In this document: one piece after another, positions 1-12,900 of the stretch
Layout of the letters: every line of letters begins with the position of its first letter
How positions within the stretch are numbered: the first letter of the stretch is position 1
Assembly: GCA_905221605.1 (NCBI GenBank)
Contig: CAJNDS010002790.1
Span: forward strand, 267,501-331,500
Reading direction: 5' to 3'
DNA: 64,000 nt
Origin: Symbiodinium natans
Taxonomy: Eukaryota; Sar; Dinophyceae; Suessiales; Symbiodiniaceae
Made by a program: the position numbers and the translations under genes
Notes under the pieces: generated by a model
What the model was told of the DNA's origin: nothing
Database searches by the model: none
Seen by the model: only the letters and a program-made list of their open reading frames with translations

Positions 1-60
1 TGAAAGAAAAGAGCAAAAGAAGAGCAGCTTCAAGTCGGAGTTCGGGGGGGGGGGGGGCTG
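1..60. other. Window edge, no gene seen
   Basis: Short A-rich stretch followed by a G homopolymer. IFT122 should continue leftwards (its C-terminal half is missing from this window), but I recognise no exon in these bases. Confidence 0.4.
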
Positions 61-441
61 GCCTTCAAGCTTCCCGGGTTCAGGGTCTACGACCAGGCCT
101 GAAAACAAGGATTCCTTATGACTTCGCTTATCTGAGGAGGCCTAGCCATCAAATTTTGAAGGGGGTAGTCCACGTGCTGCCCCGAAGCCCATTAAAAAAA
201 AATTGCACCCCCACAATACTGTCAAGGTTTTCGGGGGGAGGGGGGCGGGGGGGCGCGCCTTCAAGCTTCCCGGGTTCAGGGTCGACGACCAGGCCGGAAA
301 ACAAGGATTCCTTATGACTTCGCTTATCTGAGGAGGCCTAGCCATCAAATTTTGAAGGGGGTAGTCCACGTGCTGCCCCGAACCCCATTAAAAAAAAAAA
401 ATTGCACCCCCACAATAATGTCAAGGTTTTCGGGGGGAGGG
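61..441. repeat. Tandem duplication, two copies with 196-bp period
   Basis: The block beginning GCCTTCAAGCTTCCCGGG at 61 recurs at 257 with only a few substitutions and ends both times in GTCAAGGTTTTCGGGGGG. The copies share the GATTCCTTATGACTTCGC and GTAGTCCACGTGCTGCCCC stretches. G runs of variable length separate them. The open frame of about 75 codons on the minus strand lies inside the duplication and has no splice signals, so I treat it as non-coding. Confidence 0.85.
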
Positions 442-445
442 TACC

Positions 446-545
446 TAAGTTTACCTGAGCTCTTACCTTTAGCTTTAATTACTGAGCTTACCTGAGCTTA
501 CCTGAGCTTACCTGAGCTGAGCTCATCTGAGCTTACCTGAGCTTA
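446..545. repeat. Short tandem repeat, unit near TTACCTGAGC
   Basis: The 10-bp unit TTACCTGAGC is repeated imperfectly about seven to nine times, interrupted by GAGCTCATC. It is followed by a GA-rich tract (550-625) and long G runs (627-735). Confidence 0.75.
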
Positions 546-885
546 ATTATGTAAGAGGAGAGGGAAAGGAAGAGGAGAGGAAGAGGAGAGGGAAGAGGAG
601 CGAAGAGGAAATGAAGAGGAGCCGGTGGGGGGGGGGGGGGGCCGGGGCCGAAAATTAGTTTGGGGGGGGCCCTTTTTTTTAACACTATTACGGGGGTGGA
701 TTTAGTTTGGGGGGGGGGGGGGGGGGGGCCCCTCACACTAATCAGGATACCACATTGGGGTTTAGGGTTTAGGTTTTAGGGTTTAGGGTTTCGGGGGGGG
801 GAGGGGGGGGGGGCCCCAAGCCCTAAACCCTCGACCCCCTGTAAACCCACACCCCTAGAACACCCTGCGGCCCCCTGCCTTATGC
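546..885. other. GA-rich tract, G homopolymers and scattered heptamers
   Basis: Purine-rich AGAGGAGAGG repeats run into G runs of 9-16 nt (627, 661, 711, 787), then TTTAGGG units around 758-790 and degenerate CCCTAAA units to 845. I see no coding signal. This stretch would be intronic if IFT122 continues leftwards. Confidence 0.5.
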
Positions 886-913
886 AACAAACAAGTTAGC
901 ACGGGGGGCCATG
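886..913 (-). CDS. IFT122: IFT122 exon, MAPRANLFV
   Basis: After the acceptor TTGACAG the frame reads MAPRANLFV and then a GC donor (GCATAAGG). It fits the short variable loop that ends in a DLFLADV-like block in the family, and the phase (one base, then codons) matches the exon at 1673. The match is short, so this is the least certain member of the 3' series. Confidence 0.5.
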
Positions 914-3900
914 CTGTCAAGGTTGACTCAAAATGAGGGTTTAGGGTTTGGGGTTTAGGAGAAGCCTTCTAGAAGTGGTGTTGCCCCAAATCCCAGAGCC
1001 TCATCCCTCAACTCTTCAACATATTCTGCTCGTGCCTTCTTGGTTTGGGTGTTTCTAGAAGCCCTAAACGCTACCTCCCCTGCGTTTAGGGCTCACTTGC
1101 GCAGAACTATGGCTAGCATAGTACAGCAAGACAGTGAAAGACCCGGGACTAGGCTAGCCATAGCAAGGGTGCAATACTCCGTTAAGGGAACCCCAAAATC
1201 TAAAGAAGGAATCAGGGCCTACTCCGGGTCCTGGATGAGGTACCCAAAGAAATGCTGGTCTAGGCAGGGCTAGGGGTGTAGAGGGTCGACAGAACTCGGG
1301 TTCAACAGATCTGCGGCTTTAGGGTGTAGGGCCTAACCCAAAAACCCTGAACCCCAAAACCCTAAACCGCAAACCCTAAACCCCAAAAACCCGAAACCCC
1401 AAAAAACCCTAAACCCCAACACCCCAAAAAAGCCCAAAACCCCAAACCCCCAAAACCCTCAACCCCAAAAGCCCTAAACCCCAAAAAGCCCTAAACCCAA
1501 AACCCCGAAAACCCTGAACCCCGAAAACCCTGAACCCCAAACACCCCAAACCCCAAAAGCCCTAAACCCAGATTAAAAAAACAAAACCTAAACCCCAAAA
1601 ACCCTAAACCCCAAAACCCTAAACAGGGATGTCTTGGGTGCTCGGTCCAAACATGCTCGGGAGTGCTGCTGCGTGATTCGGTTCAGCAGGTCGATATACC
1701 TGGCGCAAAGCTCTGGGTTTAGGGTTTAGGGTTTAGGGTTTTAATGTTAAGCATAGGGATTTTGTGCGTGGGGTTTAGGGTTTGGGGTTTAGGGTGTGGG
1801 GTTTGGGGCTTAGGGTTGTGGATTTGGGGTTTAGTTGGGGTTTAGCGCTTAGGATGTAGTTTTGGCGCTGTTAGGAACGACTTGGCGGTCCGAACTCCTT
1901 AGTAAAAGCCAGTCAAACTAGGGGTTCTGAGCACAGAACTAGTACGGCCCTTACCGCTCCACCGGCCCCTCAAAAGCCCTAAAGCCCTTCCTTGCCTAAA
2001 CCTTCAACCTTCAACCATCAACCCTCAACACCTTCAGCTCTGCAGCCACCCAAACCCTTGGAATCCCTCAAAACATCAACCTGTTCTTTTGGGAAGTAGG
2101 GACAGAAACTGGACCTCAAGCCCGTAGTTGCTTCAAGGCTTGGCAAAGCCTCCCCCCCCCCAAAAAAAAAAAAAACAAACTTCTCCAACGCCCTGAAAAA
2201 CCCAGAAGACTGGAATCTTCGGGGCTCAAACATAGCCAACAACTTATACCACATACATACATATATATATATGTAGGCACATAAACATACATGAATGCAT
2301 GCATACTCATATTGGTCTACGTTTAAATACGTGTTCGTATGTGTTTTGTTGTAGTTGTGGTTGCTTTAGGGTCTCTGTCCTTGGTGTAGGGATTCTGGTC
2401 CAGGGTCGAAGGGTACGGAAGTTTAGGACGTGACTTGATCCTCCATGCCTAGGATGAGGTCTTGTTAGCCTCTGAATGTCGGATGCCCTACCCGAAACCA
2501 CACCCTAACTATTTTTGTTGTATATCCATACATCCATTCTTGGTGTATTATTTATCCATATGATAAACCCTTGAGGAAAATAAAAAAATAGAAGATAGAA
2601 AGCCTTCAGCAAAACAACATGGAACCAACACCTTATAAAGCCGCCTAAACCCCCCAGGTACCGCATATCCCTGAACCATCAACACCCTAAACTGTATGTA
2701 CCCCCCCCCCCCCCAAAAAAAAAAAAAAAAAACATCCATGTACCTGCATTGTATATACTTGGGCTCTAAAGCTACTATGTAGGGGAACCCCTGCAAGGCC
2801 CAAGTACATACTCTGTTGGAACATGGACCCTTAGGACAAGTCCTACGAGTCTACCACCGTCCGGTGAGTTTTTGGCGCCTGACATCCCTGATCCGGATGA
2901 AGGCCTGCAAGCTTTGGAGTTTTTTTTTTTTTTTTTTTTTAGGGTTTTAGGGTTTAGGGTTCAGGGTTCAGGGTTGAGGGTTTAGGGTTTAGGGGTTTAG
3001 GGGGAGTGAACGCCCGGAGGGTGAGGGTTTACAGGATTTAGGGTTTATAGGATTAGGTCGGGATGTCCCCCTTATACTAACAGTCCTTAATCGGGACTAT
3101 AGTACCCTGATTATGATCCCTATTAAGGACTGTTGGTAGAATGGGGAACACCCCAAGATTAGCGGTTGACAGGACTTAGACTCTATTTCTGAGTACATGG
3201 CCATAGAATCAAGCACGGCTCTCCTCAATATATTGAGGATTATAATAGGGGGGTACTATAACCCCTATTAAGGACTGATAGTATATCCAAAACAAGACTC
3301 GCATGCGGAACATAACAACTAAACCCAACCCTAAGCCTATAGATCCGAATGTAAGGGTTCTTCGAGGTGAGGGGGGCAATGCCCTCCCCCCCCCCCCCCC
3401 AGATGCGCGAAGAGATTAAGGTTTAGGATGTTGAGGGCATCTGAACCTTAAGACCCCTAACTAGCAACTAAACCGCCAACAGCCCCAATGCTTGAGCCCT
3501 ACTACGACAGACACTTTCAACCCAACAACCCCTACACCTAAACCAAGACCTCTAAGCCCTGCAATCTAGACCTCTAAGCCCGATGCTAGGGTTCCGAGTA
3601 ACCGAGGAGAGAACGCTGTAAGCCTTTCTTTGGCACTGTCAGACCTGCAACATCCTGTAACCCAATGTGGCCCTTTCAGCCAGCAAGCTTAAACAAATCA
3701 GATGTATAGATCGGGACCTTCCCCCTTATACTAACAGGCCTTAATAGGGATTCGAGCTCCCCCAATTACAATCCCTACTAAGGACTGTTAGCATAAAGGA
3801 CTGTTAGTATAAGGGGGCAACATCCCAATGTCTAGAAGCAACAAAAGACATTACCCCTATTACAATCCCTATTAAGGACTCTTAGTATAAGGGGGGGGGG

Positions 3901-6900
3901 GGGGGGGCAACATCCCAATGTCTAGAAGCAATACAAGACATTAGCGCCCGTTTTGCAAGCCGTCAAAAGCCGAAGCCCTTTCGAGTTCATCCCCAGAAGC
4001 CCGTTGGCCCTTTACGCCCGTCCTCAACTCCAAGGGCTTTTAAAAGAAAGCCTAACAACCCTAAACCCTAAGCCCTAAACCTTACTTAAACCCTAAAAAA
4101 CCTAAACCCTAAACCCTTAACTCAAAGAAATGAAACGAGAAACGAAGAAACCTGATACAACACACCAAACAACACCATTCTAAGCCCCTCAAAACCCGGA
4201 CAAAAACAAATCAAAAAGAAGAGCGGTGGCCAGAGAGCATGAGCCCTAAACCCTACAAAGCCCCAAACAACGTAAAAGAATCTAAAGAATGGTGGCCCTA
4301 AACCCTAAACCCTAAACCCTAAACCCTAAACCCTAAAAAACCCTTAAGAAACCCAAAAAAACGGTGGCCTTTCGGGCGATGTCGAAGCGTAGGCTCTGCA
4401 GGGCGTCCAGGGCGAGAAGTCGCCAGTCTGCCTGGCCCAGTAGGGTTTAGGGTTTAGGGTTTAGGGTTTAGGGTTTAGGGCCAGTTAGGGTTTAGGGTTT
4501 AGGGTTTAGGGTTTAGGTTTTAGGTTTTCGTTGCGGCAGGGAGCCGGCTACCCCACCATCCTAAGCTCCTCTGTCCTCAGCCCTGAACACCCCACCCTTA
4601 CATGGAGGTTGATCGAACTGCTGGGGCCCTTTTGGGTCTTAAGGTTTGAGGGGCCTAGGGGGGTTTAGGCTAAACCCGAAAAACCCCCAAAACCGAAGCA
4701 CAGTACAATCTGCCCAGGAAAAACGAACTGGGGAGCTGCAAAAGGTACCAACACACAGTGGACTTGTGTCTTGATGCATCGAGCTAGGGTTTAGGGTTTA
4801 GGGTTTAGGGTTCAGGGTTCAGGGTTCAGGGTTTAGGGTTTAGGGTTCAGGGTTCAGGGTTTAGGGTTCAAAAGTTTAAGGGTTCAGGGTTTAGGGTTTA
4901 GGGTTTAGGCAGGAGTGCTGCACATTTGCGAGCTGCGATAACGATGACGTCGACTCTGACGGCTCAGGTGCGGAGGGCTTTGCTGGGGATGAAGTCGACT
5001 TCGGTGCTGGGAGTTCATGCTTGCATTCGGTTTAGGGTTTAGGGTTTAGGGTTTAGGGTTTAGGGTTTAGGGTTTAGGGTTTAGGGTTTAGGGTTTAGGC
5101 GGAGCACATCGAAGAATCGCCCATGCGCCGCGCCATGAAACGTGTAGGTCTTCTTTGCGCAAGGACAAACCAAGTACATAATGAATGTTTTGGGGCTCAG
5201 GATCTAGAAGTTTTGGGGTTAAAAGCCATACGCACGAATCACATCAAACAGGTAGATAGAGTCTCCGGAATGAGTCTAAGCGAAAAGGACAAAGGCTGAA
5301 GAAACCTCTTTTTGAAGGCTGTTGCTATAAAGCCCCTGGTCGGATCCTCAAGGAACCTACAAAAAGCGTTTAGGGTTTAGGGCTAAGGGTTTGGGATTCC
5401 TCAGGAACCTATAAAAAATCGGGTGGTTTGTGGGGCTCACGGCGAACCTTCCCAGAGCCCGCGCACCTCTGTGACACCCAAGCAGGCAACCCTGTAGGCG
5501 GTGTCGAAATCCTGGCAGCCCAAGTGTAGAGTTTAGGACTCGGGGTACAGCCCTAAACCCTAAACCCTAAACCCTTCAAACTTCAAACCACAAAGCCCCT
5601 GAAAAGCCAAAGCCTCTGAACCCCAAAAGCCAAAATTAAACCCCTTCAAGGCCAGAAAGCCCTGAACCTCAAAAACCTCACCTCAAATGGCCCCAAAACC
5701 CCCGAAAGGGTCAAGGACGTCATCCCGAAGTGCCAACTCGACAGCCTCCAAGGGTCTACCGGGTTACAAGGTGCATGGGGTTTCCGGGTTAGGCGCTAAG
5801 GGTTTAGAGGTCGAAGGTGAGGCTTTTGTGGGTTTAGGGTTTAGGGTGTATGTAGGGTTTAGGGTTTAGGGTCTCACCTCCCCCTCGCTCCCTCCAAGTT
5901 TTCTTCCAAGTTGTTGAGGGCCCCGCCTTTTTCTCGATATATCTGTACAGCGACGCGCTCTGAGGCACGTCGATCGTCTGCATTGAAATGTAGTGCCTCA
6001 GAATGGACTAGACAAAGACTACCCCTTTTGCCCGTTCAAAGGGGAATCCAAACCTCAAATGGGGAAAACGCGCCCAATAGTTGAGGGTCAAAGGCTGAGC
6101 TTGAAGAATTCTTGGCTGCACTCAGAAGGGTAGCTATAACTTAAACTTTTAGCTGCCTTATTAAGAGACCCAATAAGCCCAAAAAGGCTAAGGATCTAGA
6201 GTTACAGTAAAAGCACCACAAAGAATTCCTGCGGTCCTACGCTCTTAAGGCTTTTGCAAGCCCCAGAACCCCGAACCCCGAACCCTGATCCCTGCAACTG
6301 CACCATGAACCCTGAACCCTGAACCCTGAACCCTGAACCCTAAACCCTAAACCCTAAACCCTAAACCCTAAACCCTAAACCCTAAACCCTAAACCATCCC
6401 ATCCCCGAACCTGGAGCCTGCACCATGCAGGAGCCGCTCTAGAAAACTAACATTGTCCCATTGCCCACAGAACCAAATCTGCAAGTGTAGTAGAAGCTAC
6501 CCTAAACCCTAAACCATAAACCCTAAACCCTAAACCCTAAAAGAAGCTAAATACACAGGTCCCTCCTGAATTGGGGTGGGCTTGGTTGGGGGTGGGTGGT
6601 GGGCAGCGACGCCGCACCATGTACGTTCTCACCACTTTTAGTTGAGGATCCCCAAATAAGGTTTAGGGTTTAGGGTTTTGTAACCCTAAACCCTAAACCC
6701 TAAACCAAGGGGGGCTTTACCGAAATTTGCGGTTGGCGTTGAACATTCTACCCTGAACCCTGGACCCGAAACCTCAGACCCTGAAACCTACACCCCTGAC
6801 CCCTGACCCCTAACCCCTAACCCCTAAACCCTAAGCCCTTAACCCTAAACCCTAAATCCTACTCTTTTGGGTAGGGGGCTTACGGTTCGCAGGCTGAGGA

Positions 6901-9900
6901 AATGAAGACCCCTCTGCCGCGACGTGCGTCGAAGGTGCAGACAAAAGATCTTGGAGCCCTTGAAGCCCACGACAAAGCCTGTGGTTTAGGGTTTAGGGTT
7001 TAGGGTTAAGCTTCTGTTATTATATATATATATATATTTTTTATTTATTATTTATTTTTTTTTTTGGGGGGGGGGTTCTTGTGAATGATCTTGACTTGAG
7101 TTGCCGGAATAAAGACACCCCAAACCCTAAACACGACGAAGGAGAACGTGTTCTTCACCATATATAACCCTGTGATCATTGTGGGTCCTTTTGGGGTGGT
7201 ACCAAAAAGCCCCCGCATGAACGGCCCCAGACAGGCCCTCATCAAAGAACCTTAAGTTCCTAGATCTATTGGACGCAAGAATAGCCTGGGAATAACAAGG
7301 GTGCCCTTTATGGGCTAAGGAGGCTTATAAGGGAACTAGAAGCCTAAAAAAGGGGAATAAGGGCCTGCTCTGGGTCCTAGTCAAGAAGGAACCCCCCCCC
7401 CCAAGTATCGTAGAGCTCCGTGGGGCTCTGTAGTTCAGCGATAATGGGTGTCCTCCAAGTCATGGGCTCGACAGTTCCCTTACCTGACGTACTTTAAAGG
7501 GTCTGAAGTATGGGCCCTTGGGTTGTAGAAGGTACATAAGATGTATGATACCGAAGTATGGCTCATGGAAGCCTTTAACGCGGCTTCCGTTGGGCCTTAA
7601 GGGAGCCCTAAAGAGCAAATTCTCCGTAAACCTTATCCCCGAAAGGTTTTGGGTTTAGGGTTTAGCGTGTTCTGTCAACAGAGGTTTCATCAAGCAGGGG
7701 CAAGCAGAACACTGGTCCTGAACCCTTAGCCCTGAACCCGAAAGCCTGTTCCAATGGTCGCATCTGACGCGCCAACACGAAGCCCTAAACCCTACACCAA
7801 CCCATGTCCCTTGCTCACCCTCCTCAGCTTAACTTGCAGGCTGAAACCCAAGAAGACCCTGATACCCCTAAGACATGCAACCCCGAACTGAAAAGAAACT
7901 TCCCCCAAAACCCTGAGGACCCTGAACCCCCGAAACGCCCCCAAACGCTGCCTAAACCCTAAGCCCCAAAACTCCTGAACCTCTACACCCCTAAGCCCTA
8001 CACCCCTCAAGCCCTAAAAAACCCCCTTCCACCCCTCAACCCCCAAACAACCCCTAAACCCCAAACCCCTAAACCCTAAAACCTAAACCTCTAAACCCCT
8101 GAACCCCCTGAATCCCTAAACTCCAGGCACCTTGGAGCTTTTGCATGTGGGGGGGGAAGTTGCCTGTCTTGATGCACCTGGGCATGGAGAATCAGGGAGG
8201 AAGCTTCCAGGGTCTTAGGGTAGTTGCTTCTAGGTAGGGGGCCCTTATAGGGACCCCTTCTACACCCCTTAAAGCCCGCAACAGCGCGAGGGCCCACTAC
8301 AGAAGCCTTTCCAGGAGGCAAGGGACCATTTTCAGGGCTCATATAACTACCCTTAGAAAGGTTAAGCCCTCCCTCTCAAAAAAAGCAGCGACCCTGCTCA
8401 ATGGAGGGGAGTTCTAGAGAAGGTTAAAGGTCAGGGCTTGTCTAGTTTGAGGGCTTTGGGTGCATCAAACCCTAAACTTCCCTAAGAATGTTTGCCCTCA
8501 GGGCCGGAGACCCTTTGTATCTACTTAAGGCCTTTCACTTTTTTTTTTGTTTTTTTTTTGGGGACCTTCGGGCCCTAAACCCTAAACCCTAAAAGTTGAG
8601 CTTCGGGAGTAAGGCGACCGAGGCGCAGCATGTTGCTGCCGCTGTAGGCCAGCATATCCTGGCTTGGACCCCCCAAACCCCCCTTTTTCCTTGCGCCCCG
8701 CCCCCGAATGAAGGGTTTAGGGTTAGGGCTTATTCCGGTCCGTACCTGCCACCTGTGCAACTCAAATAGGTCATGCTCCAGCCGATTTAGGTTTGCTTCT
8801 ACGCCTATAGACCTCCCAATCCCAGTCCCAACCCTTCATTTTCTGGGAAACGGACCTTGTTCCGTGTGGCTCAAATATCATGTTGGTAACTTAGGCACAC
8901 ACACACAATGAGGGGTCAGGGTTTAGGGTTTAGTGCGTAGGGTTTCGGGCGATCTTCAAACCTGATCACGGATGACCCTAAACCCTGAAACCTGATGACC
9001 CTAAACCCTGATGACCCTGATTACCCTAAGCCCTAAACCCTAAACCTTAAACATCCGAGACCAAGGAGGTCCTCCATCTCCGTGTTCCAGGCTACGCTGT
9101 TGGCGTTTGGCTCCTGGCGCGGGCGCTGATTGCTTCAGACACTTGGGGGAGCTTTCGGGCCTTGGGGCTTTGCAGGGCCTTATAGGGTTTTTGTAGGGCT
9201 TTGCAGGGTTTTATTAGGTTTTATAGGGTTTTATAGGGCCTTATAGGGTTTTTGTAGGGCTTTGCAGGGTTTTATGAGGTTTTATAGGGCTTTATAGGGC
9301 TTTATAGGGTTTTATAGGGTTTTATTAGGTTTTAAAGGGCTTTATAGGGTTTTGCTAGGTTTTATAGGGCTTCATGGGGTTATTTGTGGGCAGTTAAGGT
9401 TCGGGTTCAGTGGTGGGTTTCAGGGTTTTAGACATTTTGGAGCTTTGGGGTTCAGGGTTCAGTGTTCGGGGTTTAGAGTTTAGGGTTTTGGGATTGCTTT
9501 TCTTGTGTGTGTGTGTTTTTTTTTTTTTTTTGGGGGGGGGGGGGGTGAGCTGCAGGCGTTTCGGGCTTAGAAGGTTTCATGGCTTGCGAGTTTTCGGGTT
9601 TTAGGCTTTTCGCATGTTAGATGTCCAGCTGGAAGGCGGAGAAATTCGAGCTTTTTAACTTTGAGGTTTTGGTCGTTTGAATACTTCGGTGAATTTCGGC
9701 GTAATAGGTCTAGCGTAACTTTGCCCAGCTTCCTTTGGAAAAGTGGAAGGAAAGAACGAGGAGCATGGGTACATCTTTCTAGTTTGTCGAAAGTTTGGGA
9801 GTTTGGGGTTACGGGCTTAGCAGTCCGAAAGCGAGAAGAACTCTTCAGAATTTAGGGCTCGAAGACTATGGCTTGACGACTCCGCCCATGTAATGATTGA

Positions 9901-12900
9901 GTCTGCTGCGGCAACAGAAACCTAAATCCTAAACTCAAACCCAGGCGCTAAACCCTATAGCCTAAACCCTAAATCCCCAAAGCCCAAACCCTAAGTCTTA
10001 AACCCTCATCCCTAAATCCCACGAAACCCCTGGGATTGCGCTGGGGGCCGGTTCTGGAAATCGGTGTTTGATTCAGGGCTGAGGGTGCCCCGTCATCCTA
10101 ATCCCTATCGAGCCGTGGAATGCGAAATGTTTGGTTTTAGGGCTATAGGGTTTATAGGGTTTCTAAGGGTGTATAAGGGTTTATAGGGTTTCTAAGGGTT
10201 TATAAGGGTTTAGGGTTAAGTGCAATAGAATGCTTTGCTCTACGATGCCTGATACAGCAGCTGCTGCGTGTCAAGGTCATACCTGGGTGGCCGGCGAAAG
10301 CTTTCAGCGCGGTTCAGACTTTTATGTGTGTTTAGGGTTTAGGGTTTGGGGTTTAGGAATTAGGGTTTAGGGCGGCTCGGCTTTTCGGTGTGCAAGGTTT
10401 CGGTTGTGGCCCTGCTTGGGGGGCATATTCAAAATCATCGAGGTACGGGAATGGGGTATACACTTCGCCAAACTGCAGCCTACTAGGGATTCGGGAACAA
10501 CTTAGGAATTACAGAGCATAGGCCTTGAGGTAGCCACTTAGCAAGTATCATGGTAACCCGGTTATTCTACAAGGTAGGACCACAATTCTCCTAATTAAGG
10601 TATATGAACCCAAAACACCAGATCCCATTTTGGGGTTCGTTTAGTCCCCATGGACGGGCTCAAATACGCTGACGACACACCTGAATATGAGCTTCGAGCG
10701 TTGAAGTTTAGGGCGTATTGATTCTGAGGCCCTCAAGCCGTAGCGCCTACACTGAATTCTGACGCCAACCCTAAACCCTAAACCCTAAACCTTGCCAAGA
10801 GAGTGAGGCTCGCACACCAGCAGGTTGGAGGTCTCATCGACCACTGCTAGCTTCTTTCGCCTGCCGCTCACGGGCCCGGACCCCAAACCCCTTCAGGCAG
10901 TTTGAGCCCCCCGCAATCTTCATCAATGTGCATCCCTATAAACACTAAACGCTAAACTGAAGAGGAGTACCAAGCTTCCAGCTGCCAGATCTTCATCTAG
11001 ACGGCCCCTTCTTTACAGGGTTTAGCGTCTGCATACTGCAGGTTTAGAGTAGACGGCCCCTTCTTGTATAGGGTTTGGGGTCTGTATGCCCCCACCCCCC
11101 TATAGTTACAGAATTGTAAGTACTCTCGGATAAGAACATGAATGGGGTGAAGGTTCATCTGCTACGTAGAAATGCAGGTCATAGAGGACATCTCTCATAA
11201 CGATACTTCTCACTACCCTTCATCCACCCTAAGCCCGAAGCCAAACCTTGAACCCTAAACCCTTCGCCTCTTCTGGGGCTTAGGGCGCTCCAACCCCATA
11301 AACTTTACAAATCGGACCCGAAAGCCAGGGCTACTGTAACCTAAGGGTCCATGTACCTCATTCGTCTATACTTGGACCCCAAAGTCCCTATGTAGGAGGC
11401 AGTTTAAGGTGCAAGTCTTCATTATTTAGGTGCATGGACCCTCAGATAAACCCTAGACCCTAGACCCTAGACCCTAGAGCCTAGACCCTAGACCCTAAAC
11501 CCTAAACCCTAACCCTAAACCCTAAACCCCAAACCCTAAATCCTAGAAGCTGGCCAATCGCTCCTGCAGGAAAGGTCGAGACACCGCACTGCGGTCGCCT
11601 GCCGTGGCCCCGTTTTAAGGTTCAGGGGTGTAGGGTGTAGGGTTCAGGGTTCAGGGTTTAGGGTTTAGGGTGTCAGGGTTTCAGGGTTTAGGGTTTCAAG
11701 GTTGGGGATTAGGAGATTTGGGGCTTAGGGTTTTATGGTTAGGGTTTAGGAGGGTTTAGGGTGGTTGATGCCGGAGGCGACTTGGGATTCCCGGGTGTAT
11801 GTGGCTTCCGTGGACTAAGAACCCGAACGCTCTTGTACTCCAGTCTCTCTGCTCCCGACTTGAGAGCCTCCGGCTTAGGGTTTAGGGTTTAGGGTTTAGG
11901 GTTCAGGGTTTAGGGTTCAGGGTTTAGGGCTAGGGTTGAGGGGTGTAGGGTTTCCGGCAGAAGTAACAGTGCAGAAGTCCCCGCCCTCATGACCAACTTC
12001 ACCCCAGCCTCACGTGCTTGTGCAGGACACCTTACTTTCCAAACCCTCAACCCTCAAGCCTCAACCCTAAACCCTAAAACCCTCAACATGGACACCACAT
12101 TCAATGGCTCTGTCTCTTCGCTGGTCTGAGTCTGAGTGAAGCAGCGGACAAACCCCCTAAAGCACAAACCCTAAACCCAATTTACACTGTTTGAGGTAGC
12201 TACGGGCTTACTCCAGCTCAGGCTTTCGGGCTGCTAGGTAGAGAGGCAATTCGGAAGAGACAAGGCTACATCTCTGTTGTTGAGTAGGGCTCATAAATAG
12301 AAAAAGCAGACCTGACACAAGCAAAAGAGGGTCATGAGTCATAAGGGCCGACTCTGCGACCTAGACAAGGGCTTTCAGATTTCTCCCCAAGCCCTAAACC
12401 CTAAACCCTAAACCCTAAACCCTAAACCCTGAACCCTGAACCCTGCATCTAGCGCCTTCCTGGCTTGAGCATGTGGGTTGCAGCGCAGTTGCGACTTGCT
12501 AGTTTCAGGTTAGCCCTTCTTGCTGAGGCCCAACACATGGGCTCCCGGGCTGGGTCTGGGGGCATAGGGTTGCTGGGTCGAGGTTTAGTTGAGGGTGGAG
12601 CTTGTCTACCTTTGCCTCCATGGACTGTTGTACCCTAAACCCTAAACCCTAAACCCTAAACCCGAAACCCTAAACCCTAAACCCCCCCCCCCCCCCCGCA
12701 AAAAAAAAAAAGAAAGCAACAAGACCACATCACACTGGTGCTCCTGCTTGATGAGAGTCACGGGAAAGGCGTTATCCACAAATATTTTCCTGCTGCGAAC
12801 GCGCTTTACGGTGACTCCATGGCGAAGGGGGTTCTGCAACCCGGGGTATCGCAGTTGGGAACTCAAATTGGGGCCTTCTTGCAGGCAACTCATTGCAGGA

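Noticed and set aside
7425-7482. Functional tRNA gene
   Set aside because: The D arm and B box are recognisable but the acceptor stem does not pair and the T loop has two extra bases.
7755-7790. Minus-strand GFVLAR as the continuation of QKLQ in IFT122
   Set aside because: It needs a non-AG border and breaks phase, whereas FVVGFKGSKIFC at 6939-6978 continues in phase with GT/AG borders and much better similarity.
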